Positions 16,576 through 25,106 of a stretch of DNA of 64,000 bases are shown piece after piece. The stretch's first letter is position 1. Each line of letters opens with the position of its first letter. This DNA is from Ancylobacter polymorphus (GTDB lineage: Bacteria; Pseudomonadota; Alphaproteobacteria; Rhizobiales; Xanthobacteraceae), in NCBI RefSeq assembly GCF_022836935.1, contig NZ_CP083239.1, positions 4,327,719-4,391,718 of the forward strand. The letters run 5' to 3'. The position numbers and the translations under genes are program-made. Below the pieces are notes generated by a model. The model saw only the letters and a program-made list of their open reading frames with translations. It did no database searches and had not been told where the DNA came from.

Positions 16576-16649
16576 TCGCATCATGCCTTCCGATCCCTGC
16601 CCGAGGGTGCTAACCGATGCGGGGGCCGTTGGGACGCGGAAGGGCAGGC

Positions 16650-17951
16650 ATGGGCAATCTGGCGTATCACCTCGTGGCGGTCGGCGTGGGCGCCGTCGTC
16701 GGCGTTCTCGGCTCGGCCTTTCATGTCGGCGTCGAAAAACTCACCGCCGCCTGGCCGGCCTATCTCGACACCGGGCTGGGGTTGGACGGGCTCCCGCTCT
16801 ACGCCGCCGCCGCGCTGGTCGCCGCCGCCATGACGCTGGTCTCGCTCTGGCTGGTGCGCACCTTCGCGCCGGAAGCCAGCGGCTCCGGCGTGCCGGAGAT
16901 CGAAGGCGCGATGGAGGGGCTGCGCGAGGTGCGCTGGCATCGCGTGCTGCCGGTGAAGTTCGTCGCCGGCCTGCTCTCGCTTTCTTCCGGCATGGTGCTG
17001 GGGCGCGAGGGACCGACCATCCATATCGGCGCCTCCGTGGCCAAGGCGGCCTCCGACCTAATGAAATGGTCGGGCGAGGACATGCGCGGCCTGCTCGCCG
17101 CCGGCGGCGCGGCTGGCCTTGCCGCCGCCTTCAACGCCCCGCTCGCCGCCGTGCTGTTCGTCATCGAGGAAACGCGCCGGCAGTTCCCCTATTCCTCGCG
17201 CACCTATATCGCCGTGGTGCTGGCATCCATCGCCAGCGCCATCGTCACCGAATATCTCACCGGCAGCCGGCCCTATATGCTGCTGGAAGCCGCCACCATT
17301 CCCTATGTCTGGCTACCGGCCTTCGCCGTCTTGGGCGTGATCCTCGGCGGCGCCGGCTTCGTGTTCAACCGTACGCTGGTGTGGTCGCTCGACCATGTGC
17401 GCCGGTTCGGCCAGCGCAGCTCCTTCTACATCTTTCCGGCCTTTGTCGGCCTCACCGTCGGCGTGCTGATGTTTGTGCGGCCGGAGGCGACGCAGGGCGG
17501 CGAGCTGCTGGCGGTGCAGCTGACGCGCGAGAACCTGCCGTTGGCCATGCTGGTGTTCGTGGTGCTGCTGCGCTTCGTCATGACCATGGCGAGCTATTCC
17601 ACCGGCGTCGCCGGCGGCATCTTCGCGCCGATCCTCGCGCTCGCGACCACGATCGGCCTGTGCTACGGCACCACGCTGGACCTGTTTTTCACCCTGCCGG
17701 ACCTCGCGCACACCACCTTCGCTATCGCCGCCATGGGCGGGCTGTTCGCCGCCACCATCGGCGCGCCGCTGGTCGGCATGGTGCTTGTGCTGGAACTCAC
17801 CAGCGCCTATGCGGTGCTGGTGCCGGTCATGATCACCGCCATCTTCGCCCATATGGTGTTTCTGTCACTGGGCGGGCGGCCGATCTACGAGATCCTGCTG
17901 GAGCGGACGCTGGCCATCGAGGCGGAGGCCCGCGCCGCCGCCTCGCGCTGA
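16650..17951 (+). CDS. ClC-family chloride/proton antiporter
   Basis: Inner-membrane protein of 433 residues with the three anion-pathway motifs: GSGVPE (residues 78-83), GREGPTIH with gating Glu120, and GVAGGIFAPILAL in the second half. Glu174 in VIEETRRQFP corresponds to the internal proton glutamate of the E. coli protein, so exchange of Cl- for H+ is expected rather than channel activity. Such proteins help in acid resistance. I start at 16650 with GGAAGGG upstream; an in-frame ATG lies at 16617. Confidence 0.9.
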   Translation: MGNLAYHLVAVGVGAVVGVLGSAFHVGVEKLTAAWPAYLDTGLGLDGLPLYAAAALVAAAMTLVSLWLVRTFAPEASGSGVPEIEGAMEGLREVRWHRVLPVKFVAGLLSLSSGMVLGREGPTIHIGASVAKAASDLMKWSGEDMRGLLAAGGAAGLAAAFNAPLAAVLFVIEETRRQFPYSSRTYIAVVLASIASAIVTEYLTGSRPYMLLEAATIPYVWLPAFAVLGVILGGAGFVFNRTLVWSLDHVRRFGQRSSFYIFPAFVGLTVGVLMFVRPEATQGGELLAVQLTRENLPLAMLVFVVLLRFVMTMASYSTGVAGGIFAPILALATTIGLCYGTTLDLFFTLPDLAHTTFAIAAMGGLFAATIGAPLVGMVLVLELTSAYAVLVPVMITAIFAHMVFLSLGGRPIYEILLERTLAIEAEARAAASR

Positions 17952-17955
17952 TCGC

Positions 17956-19746
17956 TCACGCTGCCGCCGGCGCTGGCGCCGGCGGCAGATCGGTCAGCCG
18001 CGCCGGCCCCTCGCCCTCGCGGGTCAGCACCAGCTGGCGCTCATGCTGCTCGATCAGCGTCGAGCGATGGCCGATGGAGAGCAGCGCGGTCTGCGGCAGC
18101 CGTGCGCGCAGCAGGCGGTAGAGCGCCGCCTCGCTTGCTTCGTCGAGCGCGGAGGTCGCCTCGTCGAGCAGCAGCACATCGGGTTCCACCAGCAGCGCGC
18201 GCGCCACGGCGAGGCGCTGCTGTTCGCCGCCGGAGAGGATGGAGGCCCACGGCCCGCTCTCGTCCAGCCGCGCGGCGAGTGCCGGCAGGCCCACCGCTTC
18301 CAGCGCCTCGCGCAGGCGCTCGTCGTCATAGTTCTCCAGCGGGTCGGGATAGGCGAGCGCGCCGCGCAGCGTGCCGAAGGGCAGATAGGGCCGCTGCGGC
18401 AGGGTCAGCACCCGCGCGCCGGGCGCTATCCCCACCTCGCCATGGCCATGCGGCCAGATGCCGGCGATGGCGCGCAAGAGCGTGCTCTTGCCGCTGCCCG
18501 AAGGGCCGGTGAGCAGCACACGCTCGCCACGCGCGAGATCCAGCGCCGCCACTTCCAAAAGCGCCCGCCCATCCGGCAGCCGCACCTCCATGGAATGTGC
18601 CGACAGCGGCGCCGGCCCGTGCGCCGGCACGCGGCGGAACTCGCTGCGCAGCGCCTCGGCCTGCGTCTCCTGCACCGAGCGCTCGAAGCCGACCAGACGG
18701 TCGACCACCGATTTCCACTCCGCCAGCGTCGTATAGGCGTTGATGAAGAAGGAGAACGCGCCCTGCACCTGGCCGAAGGCCGAGGAGGTCTGCATCAGCT
18801 GGCCGAGCTGGATCGCGCCGGTGAAATAGGCCGGGGCGACGACGATGAAGGGGAAGATGACCGAGAGTTGGCCATAGCCGGCCGTGAACCAGGTCAGCCG
18901 CTTCTGCGCGATCATGATGCCCCAATAATTGTGCACGACATGGCCGAAGCGCGAGAGCAGGCGGGTGCGCTCCACCGGGCCGCCCTGCATCAGCGCGATC
19001 TGCTCGCCATTCTCGCGCACCCGCACCAGATCGACACGGTAATTCGCCTCGAAACGCTGCTGGTCGTAGTTCAGCTTGATCAGCACCCGGCCGATGAGAT
19101 GGGTGAGATAGGTGCCGAGCGCCGCATAGGCAAAGGCGGCCCAGACGAGATAGCCGGGGATTCTCCAGTCGGTGCCGAACAGGTTGAAGCTGAAATCGCC
19201 CGACAGCCCCCACAGGATGACGGCGAAGGAGGCGAGCGTCATCACCGCGTTCAGCACGCCGAGGAACAGGCTGAGCGTCTGGGTGACATAGGAGCTGATG
19301 TCTTCGGCGATACGCTGGTCGGGGTTGTCCGCCTCGTCGCCCTTCAGCCGCATGCGGTAATGGGTCTCGTCCGCCAGCCAGGCGGTGAGGTATTTCTCCG
19401 TCATCCAGGTACGCCAGCGTATTTGCAGCCACTGGCGCAGATAGATCTGGTACACCGCCACCGCGATGGCCACCGCCGCATAGAGCGCGAAGATCCAGAG
19501 CTGGTGGACGAAGGCGGGGTAGTTTTTTTCCTGGATCGCGTTGTAGAACACCGCGTTCCACTCGTTGATCAGCACGATCACATAGACCCAGCCGACCTCC
19601 AGCGCGATGATCGCCGCCAGCAGCGCGCCGCCGCGCCAGCGATCCTCACCGCGGAAATAGGGAATGGACAGCCGCCAGACATCGGCGAGCAGGGAACGAA
19701 GGGCGTGCAAGGGGGCTACTCCGGGCAGAGGTCGCGATCCGCTCAT
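17956..19746 (-). CDS. ABC transporter, SbmA/YddA-like permease fused to ATPase
   Basis: Half-transporter of 596 residues. The N-terminal part has about six helices of the SbmA_BacA-like permease type (EWNAVFYNAIQEKN and RWRTWMTEKYLTAWL are family markers). The C-terminal ATPase has Walker A GPSGSGKST, signature LSGGEQQR and Walker B VLLLDEATSALDE. It should act as a homodimer. Related proteins import peptides or handle cobalamin and fatty acids. It is convergent with the ClC gene and stands alone, so substrate cannot be inferred. Confidence 0.85.
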   Translation of the reverse strand: MSGSRPLPGVAPLHALRSLLADVWRLSIPYFRGEDRWRGGALLAAIIALEVGWVYVIVLINEWNAVFYNAIQEKNYPAFVHQLWIFALYAAVAIAVAVYQIYLRQWLQIRWRTWMTEKYLTAWLADETHYRMRLKGDEADNPDQRIAEDISSYVTQTLSLFLGVLNAVMTLASFAVILWGLSGDFSFNLFGTDWRIPGYLVWAAFAYAALGTYLTHLIGRVLIKLNYDQQRFEANYRVDLVRVRENGEQIALMQGGPVERTRLLSRFGHVVHNYWGIMIAQKRLTWFTAGYGQLSVIFPFIVVAPAYFTGAIQLGQLMQTSSAFGQVQGAFSFFINAYTTLAEWKSVVDRLVGFERSVQETQAEALRSEFRRVPAHGPAPLSAHSMEVRLPDGRALLEVAALDLARGERVLLTGPSGSGKSTLLRAIAGIWPHGHGEVGIAPGARVLTLPQRPYLPFGTLRGALAYPDPLENYDDERLREALEAVGLPALAARLDESGPWASILSGGEQQRLAVARALLVEPDVLLLDEATSALDEASEAALYRLLRARLPQTALLSIGHRSTLIEQHERQLVLTREGEGPARLTDLPPAPAPAAA

Positions 19747-19833
19747 CTACGCCGGGCGAAGCTGGCGGGACCGTGTCCGCCACATTACCGATTGGAGAGC
19801 TTGCGCACCATGCAGGGGTACCGCCGCCCCTAG

Positions 19834-19944
19834 AGCACGCGCCGATCAGCTTGCATCGCAAGCTGATCGGATAACGCGTGCTCTATCTTGGAGTTAGAGG
19901 GCGATTTACCGAGCAGATCGATTCAGTCTGATCGGATCGCACTC
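19834..19944. repeat. 111-base dispersed repeat, copy 1
   Basis: Contains a perfect 13-base hairpin CCGATCAGCTTGC/GCAAGCTGATCGG (loop ATC), enclosed by the outer pair AGCACGCG/CGCGTGCT, then TAGAGGGCGATTTACC and a second imperfect hairpin ending TCTGATC. By direct comparison 105 of 111 positions match the copy at 31381-31491. It lies in the gap between the ABC gene and phnE. Confidence 0.9.
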
Positions 19945-20020
19945 TCGCGTGCGAAACGGCAAAAGCGCGGACGCCGGGCGCCCGCGCTTCTGATGGGTGC
20001 CAGTACCGGGAGGCGCGGGG

Positions 20021-20845
20021 TCAGATGAATTTCTTGCGGATGCGCTGGCTCACCATGTCGAGCACCGTCACGGTGATGATGACGATGATCAGGATCGCCG
20101 AGGCCTGCGAATAGAGAAAGCCGCGCATGGTCTCGTTGAAGGTCATGCCGATGCCGCCGCCGCCGACAATGCCGAGCACGGTGGCGGAGCGGACATTGGA
20201 TTCGAAGCGGTACAGCGCATAGGAAATCCACAGCGGCAGCACCTGCGGCAGCACGCCATAGATGATCTCCTGCAGCCAGGTGCCGCCCGTGCCGCGAATG
20301 CCCTCCACCGGCGCGGGGTCGATGGCCTCCACCGCCTCGGAGAACAGCTTGGCGACGACGCCCGTGGTGTGGATGAACAGCGCCAGCACGCCGGCGAAGG
20401 GGCCGAGGCCGACGGCGGCGATGAAGATCAGCGCGAAGACGAGTTCGTTGATGGCGCGGCAGGCGTCCATCAGCCGGCGGATGACGAAGGCCAGCCAGTG
20501 CGGGGCGACATTCTCCGCCGAGAGAATGCCGAGCGGAATGCCGGCGATGACGGCGAGCAGCGTGCCCCAGATGGCGATCGCCAGCGTTTCCAGCATGGCG
20601 TTGGCGTAGACATCCCAGTCGGTGAAATCGGGGCGCAGGAAGTCGGCGCCGAGCGTCGCCATGTTGCCGGCGTCGCGGACGAGCTGCGCCGGGTTCATCT
20701 CCGCCTCATACCAGGCGGCGACCAGCACCACGATGGTGAGCGCCGCGACCGCGAGACGGAACAGGCGGGTGGCCAGCGGGGTCACCGGCGGGGCGGGCAT
20801 GGTGCGCGTGGCGGTGCGGTGGGCGGCGTCGGCGGCGGCAAACAT
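20021..20845 (-). CDS. phnE: Phosphonate ABC transporter permease
   Basis: Inner-membrane protein of 274 residues with about six helices. The conserved permease segment [37 protein letters not shown] contacts the ATPase, and [12 protein letters not shown] is the PhnE signature. With PhnC and PhnD it imports phosphonates, or phosphite or phosphate in some relatives. It is the last gene of a minus-strand phnCDE operon, 137 bases behind phnD, with a strong hairpin in between that may lower its expression relative to the binding protein. No C-P lyase genes are in the window. Confidence 0.9.
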   Translation of the reverse strand: MFAAADAAHRTATRTMPAPPVTPLATRLFRLAVAALTIVVLVAAWYEAEMNPAQLVRDAGNMATLGADFLRPDFTDWDVYANAMLETLAIAIWGTLLAVIAGIPLGILSAENVAPHWLAFVIRRLMDACRAINELVFALIFIAAVGLGPFAGVLALFIHTTGVVAKLFSEAVEAIDPAPVEGIRGTGGTWLQEIIYGVLPQVLPLWISYALYRFESNVRSATVLGIVGGGGIGMTFNETMRGFLYSQASAILIIVIITVTVLDMVSQRIRKKFI

Positions 20846-20901
20846 TGGCTATCCCCGTGAACGTCGTGCGGCCTGCATTATCGGCGGGCTCTGTCACAGC
20901 G

Positions 20902-20932
20902 ATCCCGGATCGGCCTTTCGGCCGTCCGGGAT
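20902..20932 (-). other. Intercistronic hairpin between phnD and phnE
   Basis: ATCCCGGA (20902-20909) pairs with TCCGGGAT (20925-20932), extended inside by GGCC pairs around TTTC. There is no T run, so it probably protects the phnD message or attenuates phnE rather than ending the operon. Confidence 0.55.
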
Positions 20933-20982
20933 ACGTGCATGCGTGGCAAGAAGGCGGGACCGGACGAGCGGCCCCGCACGTC

Positions 20983-21987
20983 TCACATGGCGGGGAACTT
21001 CTTCTGCTCTTCCACCAGCGCGGCGAGCTTGGCGTCGATCTCGCTGATCTTCTTCGCCTTCTCGTCGGCCGAGAGCTTGTCGTCGTTCTGCAGCTTCACC
21101 TTGGCCTTGAACAGCTCAAGCTGGCGGATCGGCAGCAGCTGGGCGTCGGAGGAGGCGAGGAACGGGCCCCAGCCGTCGGAGGTCTTGGCGAGGACTTCGC
21201 GGGCGTGGGCGACTTCCTCGTCGGTGCCGAGGCGGCCATAGCTCATGAAGAAGTAGTAGATCTTCGCCTTGAGATCGGCCGGCAGGTCCTTGCGCCACAC
21301 GATCGGGTCGCCGGCGATCAGCGGCGAGCGCCAGATTTCCTTGATCTTGGCGGCTTCGGCCGGGCGGGTCTGCTGCAGGCGCGAGACGTTTTCGGTGTTG
21401 TTGGTGGCGAAGTCGACCTGCTTGTTGGCGACCGCCAGCAGGTTGCCCTCATGGTTCGAGGCGACGACGCGCTTGTAGCACTTGTTCGGGTCGATATTGT
21501 TGAGCGCGAAGACGTAGTAGCTGGGGACCAGGAAGCCCGAGGTGGAGTTCGGGTCGCCATTGCCGAAGTTGAAGCCCTTCGAGCAGTCGATCACGTCCTT
21601 CAGATCGTTGATGTCGTTGCGGTCGACATTGGTGACGATCAGCGAGTAGTAGCCCGAGGAACCGTCCGGCTTGGCGGTCTTGACGAACACTTCGCCATTG
21701 GCGCGGTCCACCGCTTCCATCGCCGACTTGTTGCCGAACCAGCCGATATCCACCTTCTTGAAGCGCATGCCCTCGATCACGCCGGCATAGTCACCGACGA
21801 AGAAGGGCTTCACCGGAATGCCGATGGCCTTTTCCATGTCCTTGAGCAGGGGCTCGAAGCTCTTGGCAAGGTTGGCCGAGGACTCGGTGGAGATGAAGCC
21901 GAAGTTCAGCTCCTTGATCTCTTCGGCGCGAACCGGGGTGCTCGCGAGAGCGGCCAGCGCGAGGCCGGCGGCGATGAGACGTTTCAT
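20983..21987 (-). CDS. phnD: Phosphonate ABC transporter substrate-binding protein
   Basis: Periplasmic protein of 334 residues: signal peptide MKRLIAAGLALAALASTPVRA, then FGFISTESSANLAKSFEPLLKDMEKAIGIPVKPFFVGDYAGVIEGMRFKKVDIGWFGNKSAMEAV in broken form, the PhnD N-lobe with the tyrosine and the S-x-x-S phosphonate contacts, and NFGNGDPNSTSGFLVPSYY, the PhnD anion-binding STSG loop. It delivers phosphonates to PhnCE. It lies 14 bases downstream of phnC. Confidence 0.9.
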   Translation of the reverse strand: MKRLIAAGLALAALASTPVRAEEIKELNFGFISTESSANLAKSFEPLLKDMEKAIGIPVKPFFVGDYAGVIEGMRFKKVDIGWFGNKSAMEAVDRANGEVFVKTAKPDGSSGYYSLIVTNVDRNDINDLKDVIDCSKGFNFGNGDPNSTSGFLVPSYYVFALNNIDPNKCYKRVVASNHEGNLLAVANKQVDFATNNTENVSRLQQTRPAEAAKIKEIWRSPLIAGDPIVWRKDLPADLKAKIYYFFMSYGRLGTDEEVAHAREVLAKTSDGWGPFLASSDAQLLPIRQLELFKAKVKLQNDDKLSADEKAKKISEIDAKLAALVEEQKKFPAM

Positions 21988-22001
21988 GGGGGGTGCTCCT
22001 G

Positions 22002-22844
22002 TCAGGAAACGGTCTGGGTTTGGGGGGCGGCGTCGGCGGGCGCCGGCACCACGAACTGGCTGGGCAGGATCAGCTCCTCGGCGCTGGCGCCGTAGAGCTC
22101 GGTCAAAAAGGCCGCGTTGATCTGCGAGGCGGGCCCATCGAACACGACCTTGCCGGCGTTCATCGCCACGACGCGGTCGAAATAGGCGGTGGCGTAATCC
22201 ACCTGATGCAGCGAGACGACCAGCGCGATGCCGTGGTCGCGGCTCATGGTCACCAGCGTGTCCATCACCCGCTTGGCGCTCTTGGGGTCGAGCGAGGCGA
22301 TGGGCTCGTCGGCGAGCACCAGCCTGGCGCCCTGCACCAGCGCGCGGGCGATGGCGACGCGCTGCTGCTGGCCGCCGGAAAGCTCGCGGGCCCGCTTGGC
22401 GGCGTGCTGGGCGATGCCAACCTCGGCGAGCGCGGCATAGGCGGTGCGGCGCTCATCGGCATTGAACAGGCCGAGCGTGCCGCGCAGCGCGCTCATCCGC
22501 CCGAGCGCGCCGACCAGAACATTGGTCAGCACGGAAAGCCGGCCGGACAGCGCGAATTGCTGGAAGACGAGGCCGATATGACGGCGGGCGCTGCGCACCT
22601 CGCTGCTGAGCTTGCCGCCTTCCTGCACCTTGACGCCGAAGGAGTGCACGGCACCGGAACCGGCGCCGTTGCGGTCGGCCAGGATGAGGCCGGACGCGAG
22701 ACGGATCAGCGTCGACTTACCGGAGCCCGAGGCGCCGATGAGGGCGACGCGCTCGCCGGGCTGAATGGTGAGCGAGACATTCTCCACCGCACGCATCTGC
22801 CCGTAGGTCTTGCTCACTCGGTCGAGTTGAAGGGCTGCCGCCAT
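22002..22844 (-). CDS. phnC: Phosphonate ABC transporter ATP-binding protein
   Basis: Protein of 280 residues with Walker A GASGSGKST, signature LSGGQQQRVAIARAL, Walker B LVLADEPIASLDP and the D-loop/H-loop segment VSLHQVDYA. Energises PhnDE uptake on the cytoplasmic face. I start at 22844 because the ABC fold begins there and GGAG lies upstream; the frame above it is open but has no family similarity. It leads the operon and has a Pho box 70 bases upstream. Confidence 0.9.
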   Translation of the reverse strand: MAAALQLDRVSKTYGQMRAVENVSLTIQPGERVALIGASGSGKSTLIRLASGLILADRNGAGSGAVHSFGVKVQEGGKLSSEVRSARRHIGLVFQQFALSGRLSVLTNVLVGALGRMSALRGTLGLFNADERRTAYAALAEVGIAQHAAKRARELSGGQQQRVAIARALVQGARLVLADEPIASLDPKSAKRVMDTLVTMSRDHGIALVVSLHQVDYATAYFDRVVAMNAGKVVFDGPASQINAAFLTELYGASAEELILPSQFVVPAPADAAPQTQTVS

Positions 22845-22914
22845 CGGAGCTCCGCCGGCCTGTTGAAGACCGGCTTGGGGTAGTCGCCCCCGGTGACGGG
22901 TGGATGAAGCCGGG

Positions 22915-22932
22915 GTTACAGTTTCATGACAG
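22915..22932 (-). promoter_or_regulatory. Pho box (PhoB binding site) upstream of phnCDE
   Basis: On the minus strand the sequence is CTGTCATGAAACTGTAAC: two CTGT(C/A)A(T/C) direct repeats with an 11-base pitch, as in the known consensus CTGTCAT-N4-CTGTCAT. It lies 71 bases before the phnC ATG, so phosphate starvation should induce the operon. Confidence 0.8.
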
Positions 22933-23038
22933 CCCCCATCCCGTTGCGGCAGGGCCTTGCGCCGCCTCAAAACGAGGGGCAGCCTCTGCGGTACAATGAG
23001 GCCGCCAAGCGCCGGCAAGGCGCTGCGAGGAGGAAGGC

Positions 23039-24457
23039 ATGAAAGCGATTGGAAGGCTCGCCGCCGCCCTGATGGCGGTGGCTCTGGCGGCCGGCACCCC
23101 GGCCCGCGCCAGCGAGGGCCCGGATGAAGCGACGATAGCGCGCGACGCCTATATCTATCTCTATCCCCTCGTCACCATGGAAGTGACGCGCCAGCAGCTC
23201 ATCAACCTGCCGCCGTCCTCCGGCCTCGGCGGGCCGATGAACGTGTTCGTCAATGTGCCGGGCTTTCCCACCGCCGAGATGAAGACGGTGGTGCGGCCGA
23301 ATTTCGACACGCTCTATTCCTCCGCCTGGCTCGACCTCTCCGCCGGGCCGCTGGTGATCTCCGCCCCCGACACGCAGGGCCGCTATTACCTGCTGCCGAT
23401 GCTGGACATGTGGACCGACGTGTTTGCCTCGCCGGGCTGGCGCACCACCGGCACGGCGGCGGCCGATTATCTCGTCACCCCGCCCGGCTGGACCGGCAAC
23501 GTGCCCGCCGGCCTCACCCGCATCGCCGCGCCGACGCCCATTGTCTGGATCATCGGCCGCACCAAGACCGACGGGCCGGCCGACTACGCCGCCGTTCACA
23601 AGGTGCAGGCCGGCTTTCGCGTCACCCCGCTCGCCGCCTGGGGCCGCGCGCCGGAGCCGCCGCCGGTGCAGAAGATCGACCCCGCCATCGATGTGAAGAC
23701 CCCGCCGAAGCTGCAGGTGGACGGCATGAGCGGCCCCGTCTTCTTCGCCAAGGCGGCCGAACTCTTGAAGCTGCACCCGCCGCACCTCACCGATGAGCCG
23801 ATCGTCGCCCAGATGAGGCGTCTCGGCCTCGTGCCCGGCGCGTCCTTCGACGCGAGTGCGCAGTCGCCTTCGGTGAAGGCCGCCATCGACGCCGCCCCTG
23901 CCCGCGCGCAGGAACTGATGGCGTGGAAAGTGCCGACGCTCGCCGATGTGGTGAACGGCTGGAGCATGAATGTCGACACGATGGGCGTGTATGGCAATTA
24001 CTACCTCAAGCGCGCCATCGTCGCGCAGCAGGGCCTCGGCGCGAATCTGCCGGAAGACGCCATCTATCCCCTCAACTTCGTCGATGCCGGCGGGCACCCG
24101 CTCGACGGAACGCACCGCTACACGCTGCGCTTCCCGCCCGGCCAGCAGCCGCCGGCGGATGCGTTCTGGTCGGTCACGCTCTATGACGCGGCCGGCTATC
24201 AGGTCGCCAACCCGCTCGACCGTTTCGCCCTGTCGAGCTGGATGCCGCTGAAGACCGAGCCGGATGGCACGCTGGTGCTCTACATCCAGCCCGACAGCCC
24301 CGGTGCGGACCGCGAATCGAACTGGCTGCCGGCGCCGAAGGGCCCGTTCAACCTCACCATGCGCCTCTACGCCCCGCGCACCGACGCGCTGACCGGGCGC
24401 TGGAATCCGCCCGCCGTCACGCGCGCCGGCGCGGTGCTGCCGCTCGGCACGCCGTGA
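23039..24457 (+). CDS. Secreted DUF1254/DUF1214-family protein
   Basis: Protein of 472 residues with a signal peptide (about 1-23, ending PARA). The N-terminal DUF1254 part begins DAYIYLYPLVTMEVTRQQ and VNVPGFPTAEMKTVVRPNFDTLYSSAWLDL in separate blocks; the C-terminal DUF1214 part contains FWSVTLYDAAGYQVANPLDRF and LYIQPDSPG. Function is unknown; homologues are periplasmic or envelope-associated and often stress-induced. The start lies 22 codons before the mature domain and follows a GGAGGAAGGC ribosome-binding site. A 14-base-pair hairpin follows the stop. Confidence 0.85.
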   Translation: MKAIGRLAAALMAVALAAGTPARASEGPDEATIARDAYIYLYPLVTMEVTRQQLINLPPSSGLGGPMNVFVNVPGFPTAEMKTVVRPNFDTLYSSAWLDLSAGPLVISAPDTQGRYYLLPMLDMWTDVFASPGWRTTGTAAADYLVTPPGWTGNVPAGLTRIAAPTPIVWIIGRTKTDGPADYAAVHKVQAGFRVTPLAAWGRAPEPPPVQKIDPAIDVKTPPKLQVDGMSGPVFFAKAAELLKLHPPHLTDEPIVAQMRRLGLVPGASFDASAQSPSVKAAIDAAPARAQELMAWKVPTLADVVNGWSMNVDTMGVYGNYYLKRAIVAQQGLGANLPEDAIYPLNFVDAGGHPLDGTHRYTLRFPPGQQPPADAFWSVTLYDAAGYQVANPLDRFALSSWMPLKTEPDGTLVLYIQPDSPGADRESNWLPAPKGPFNLTMRLYAPRTDALTGRWNPPAVTRAGAVLPLGTP

Positions 24458-24479
24458 ACGCCGCCCGCGATTGACAGCG

Positions 24480-24517
24480 CCCCGTTCCCCGGCTCCAACT
24501 GCCGCCGGGGAACGGGG
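24480..24517 (+). terminator. Strong hairpin after the DUF1254 gene
   Basis: Perfect 14-base arms CCCCGTTCCCCGGC and GCCGGGGAACGGGG (24480-24493, 24504-24517) with a 10-base loop. No U tract follows, so termination would need Rho or the hairpin may only protect the 3' end. Confidence 0.5.
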
Positions 24518-24558
24518 ATGCGGGAGAAGGCTCTTCCGCCGCACGGGGGAATGGGCGC

Positions 24559-25020
24559 ATGTATTACGTGTTGGTCGCGGTGACGATGGTTGTGGCGCCG
24601 CTGATGAGCATCGCGGCCGAGTACCCCAACATCACCGGGCTCGGCGCCTTCATCGTCATCGCCACCAAATGGTTCGCCTTCTGGGCGGTGGGCGTGCGGC
24701 TGCTGCTGGCGGGCCTGTCGCAGATTCTCAAGCCCGGCTTCACCCTCAAGGGCATTCTCGGCGTCGACGCGCCGGCCGCGCATGTGGTGGTGCAGGAACT
24801 CGGCTTCGCCAATGTCTCGCTCGGTCTCGCCGGTCTGCTGTCGATCCTGTTCTCGATCTGGGCGCTGCCGGTGGCCTTCATCGGCGGGCTGTTCCTCGGC
24901 CTCGCCGGCATCAATCACCTGATGCGCCCGCACCGCACCATGCACGAGAACGTCGCCATGGTGACCGACCTCTGGGCCGCCGCCATCCTGCTCGCCGTGT
25001 TCCTGTTCAGCCTGTTTTGA
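24559..25020 (+). CDS. Small integral membrane protein, possibly DUF6790 family
   Basis: Protein of 153 residues with four predicted helices. Recognisable features are the N-terminal MYYVLVAVTMVVAPLMSI, the segment VVQELGFANVSLGLAGLLSI with a conserved EL-x-x-AN, and HENVAMVTDLWAA near the end. These resemble a widespread bacterial four-helix membrane family of unknown function, but the family label is a memory-based guess. It is separated from the DUF1254 gene by about 100 bases and a hairpin. A short tandem hairpin array follows it. Confidence 0.6.
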   Translation: MYYVLVAVTMVVAPLMSIAAEYPNITGLGAFIVIATKWFAFWAVGVRLLLAGLSQILKPGFTLKGILGVDAPAAHVVVQELGFANVSLGLAGLLSILFSIWALPVAFIGGLFLGLAGINHLMRPHRTMHENVAMVTDLWAAAILLAVFLFSLF

Positions 25021-25024
25021 AGCA

Positions 25025-25106
25025 GGCCGCGCCTGCGCGCGGCAAGAGCGAACCAAGGCCGCGCCTCAGCGCGGGAAAAGCCAACAAAGGCCGCGCCTCA
25101 GCGCGG
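25025..25106. repeat. Three copies of an 18-base GC hairpin
   Basis: GGCCGCGCCTCAGCGCGG occurs at 25057-25074 and 25089-25106, and a near copy (GGCCGCGCCTGCGCGCGG) at 25025-25042. Each can fold as CCGCGC/GCGCGG. The third copy overlaps the last codons of the minus-strand gene. Two lie between convergent genes, so they may stop transcripts from either side. Confidence 0.65.
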
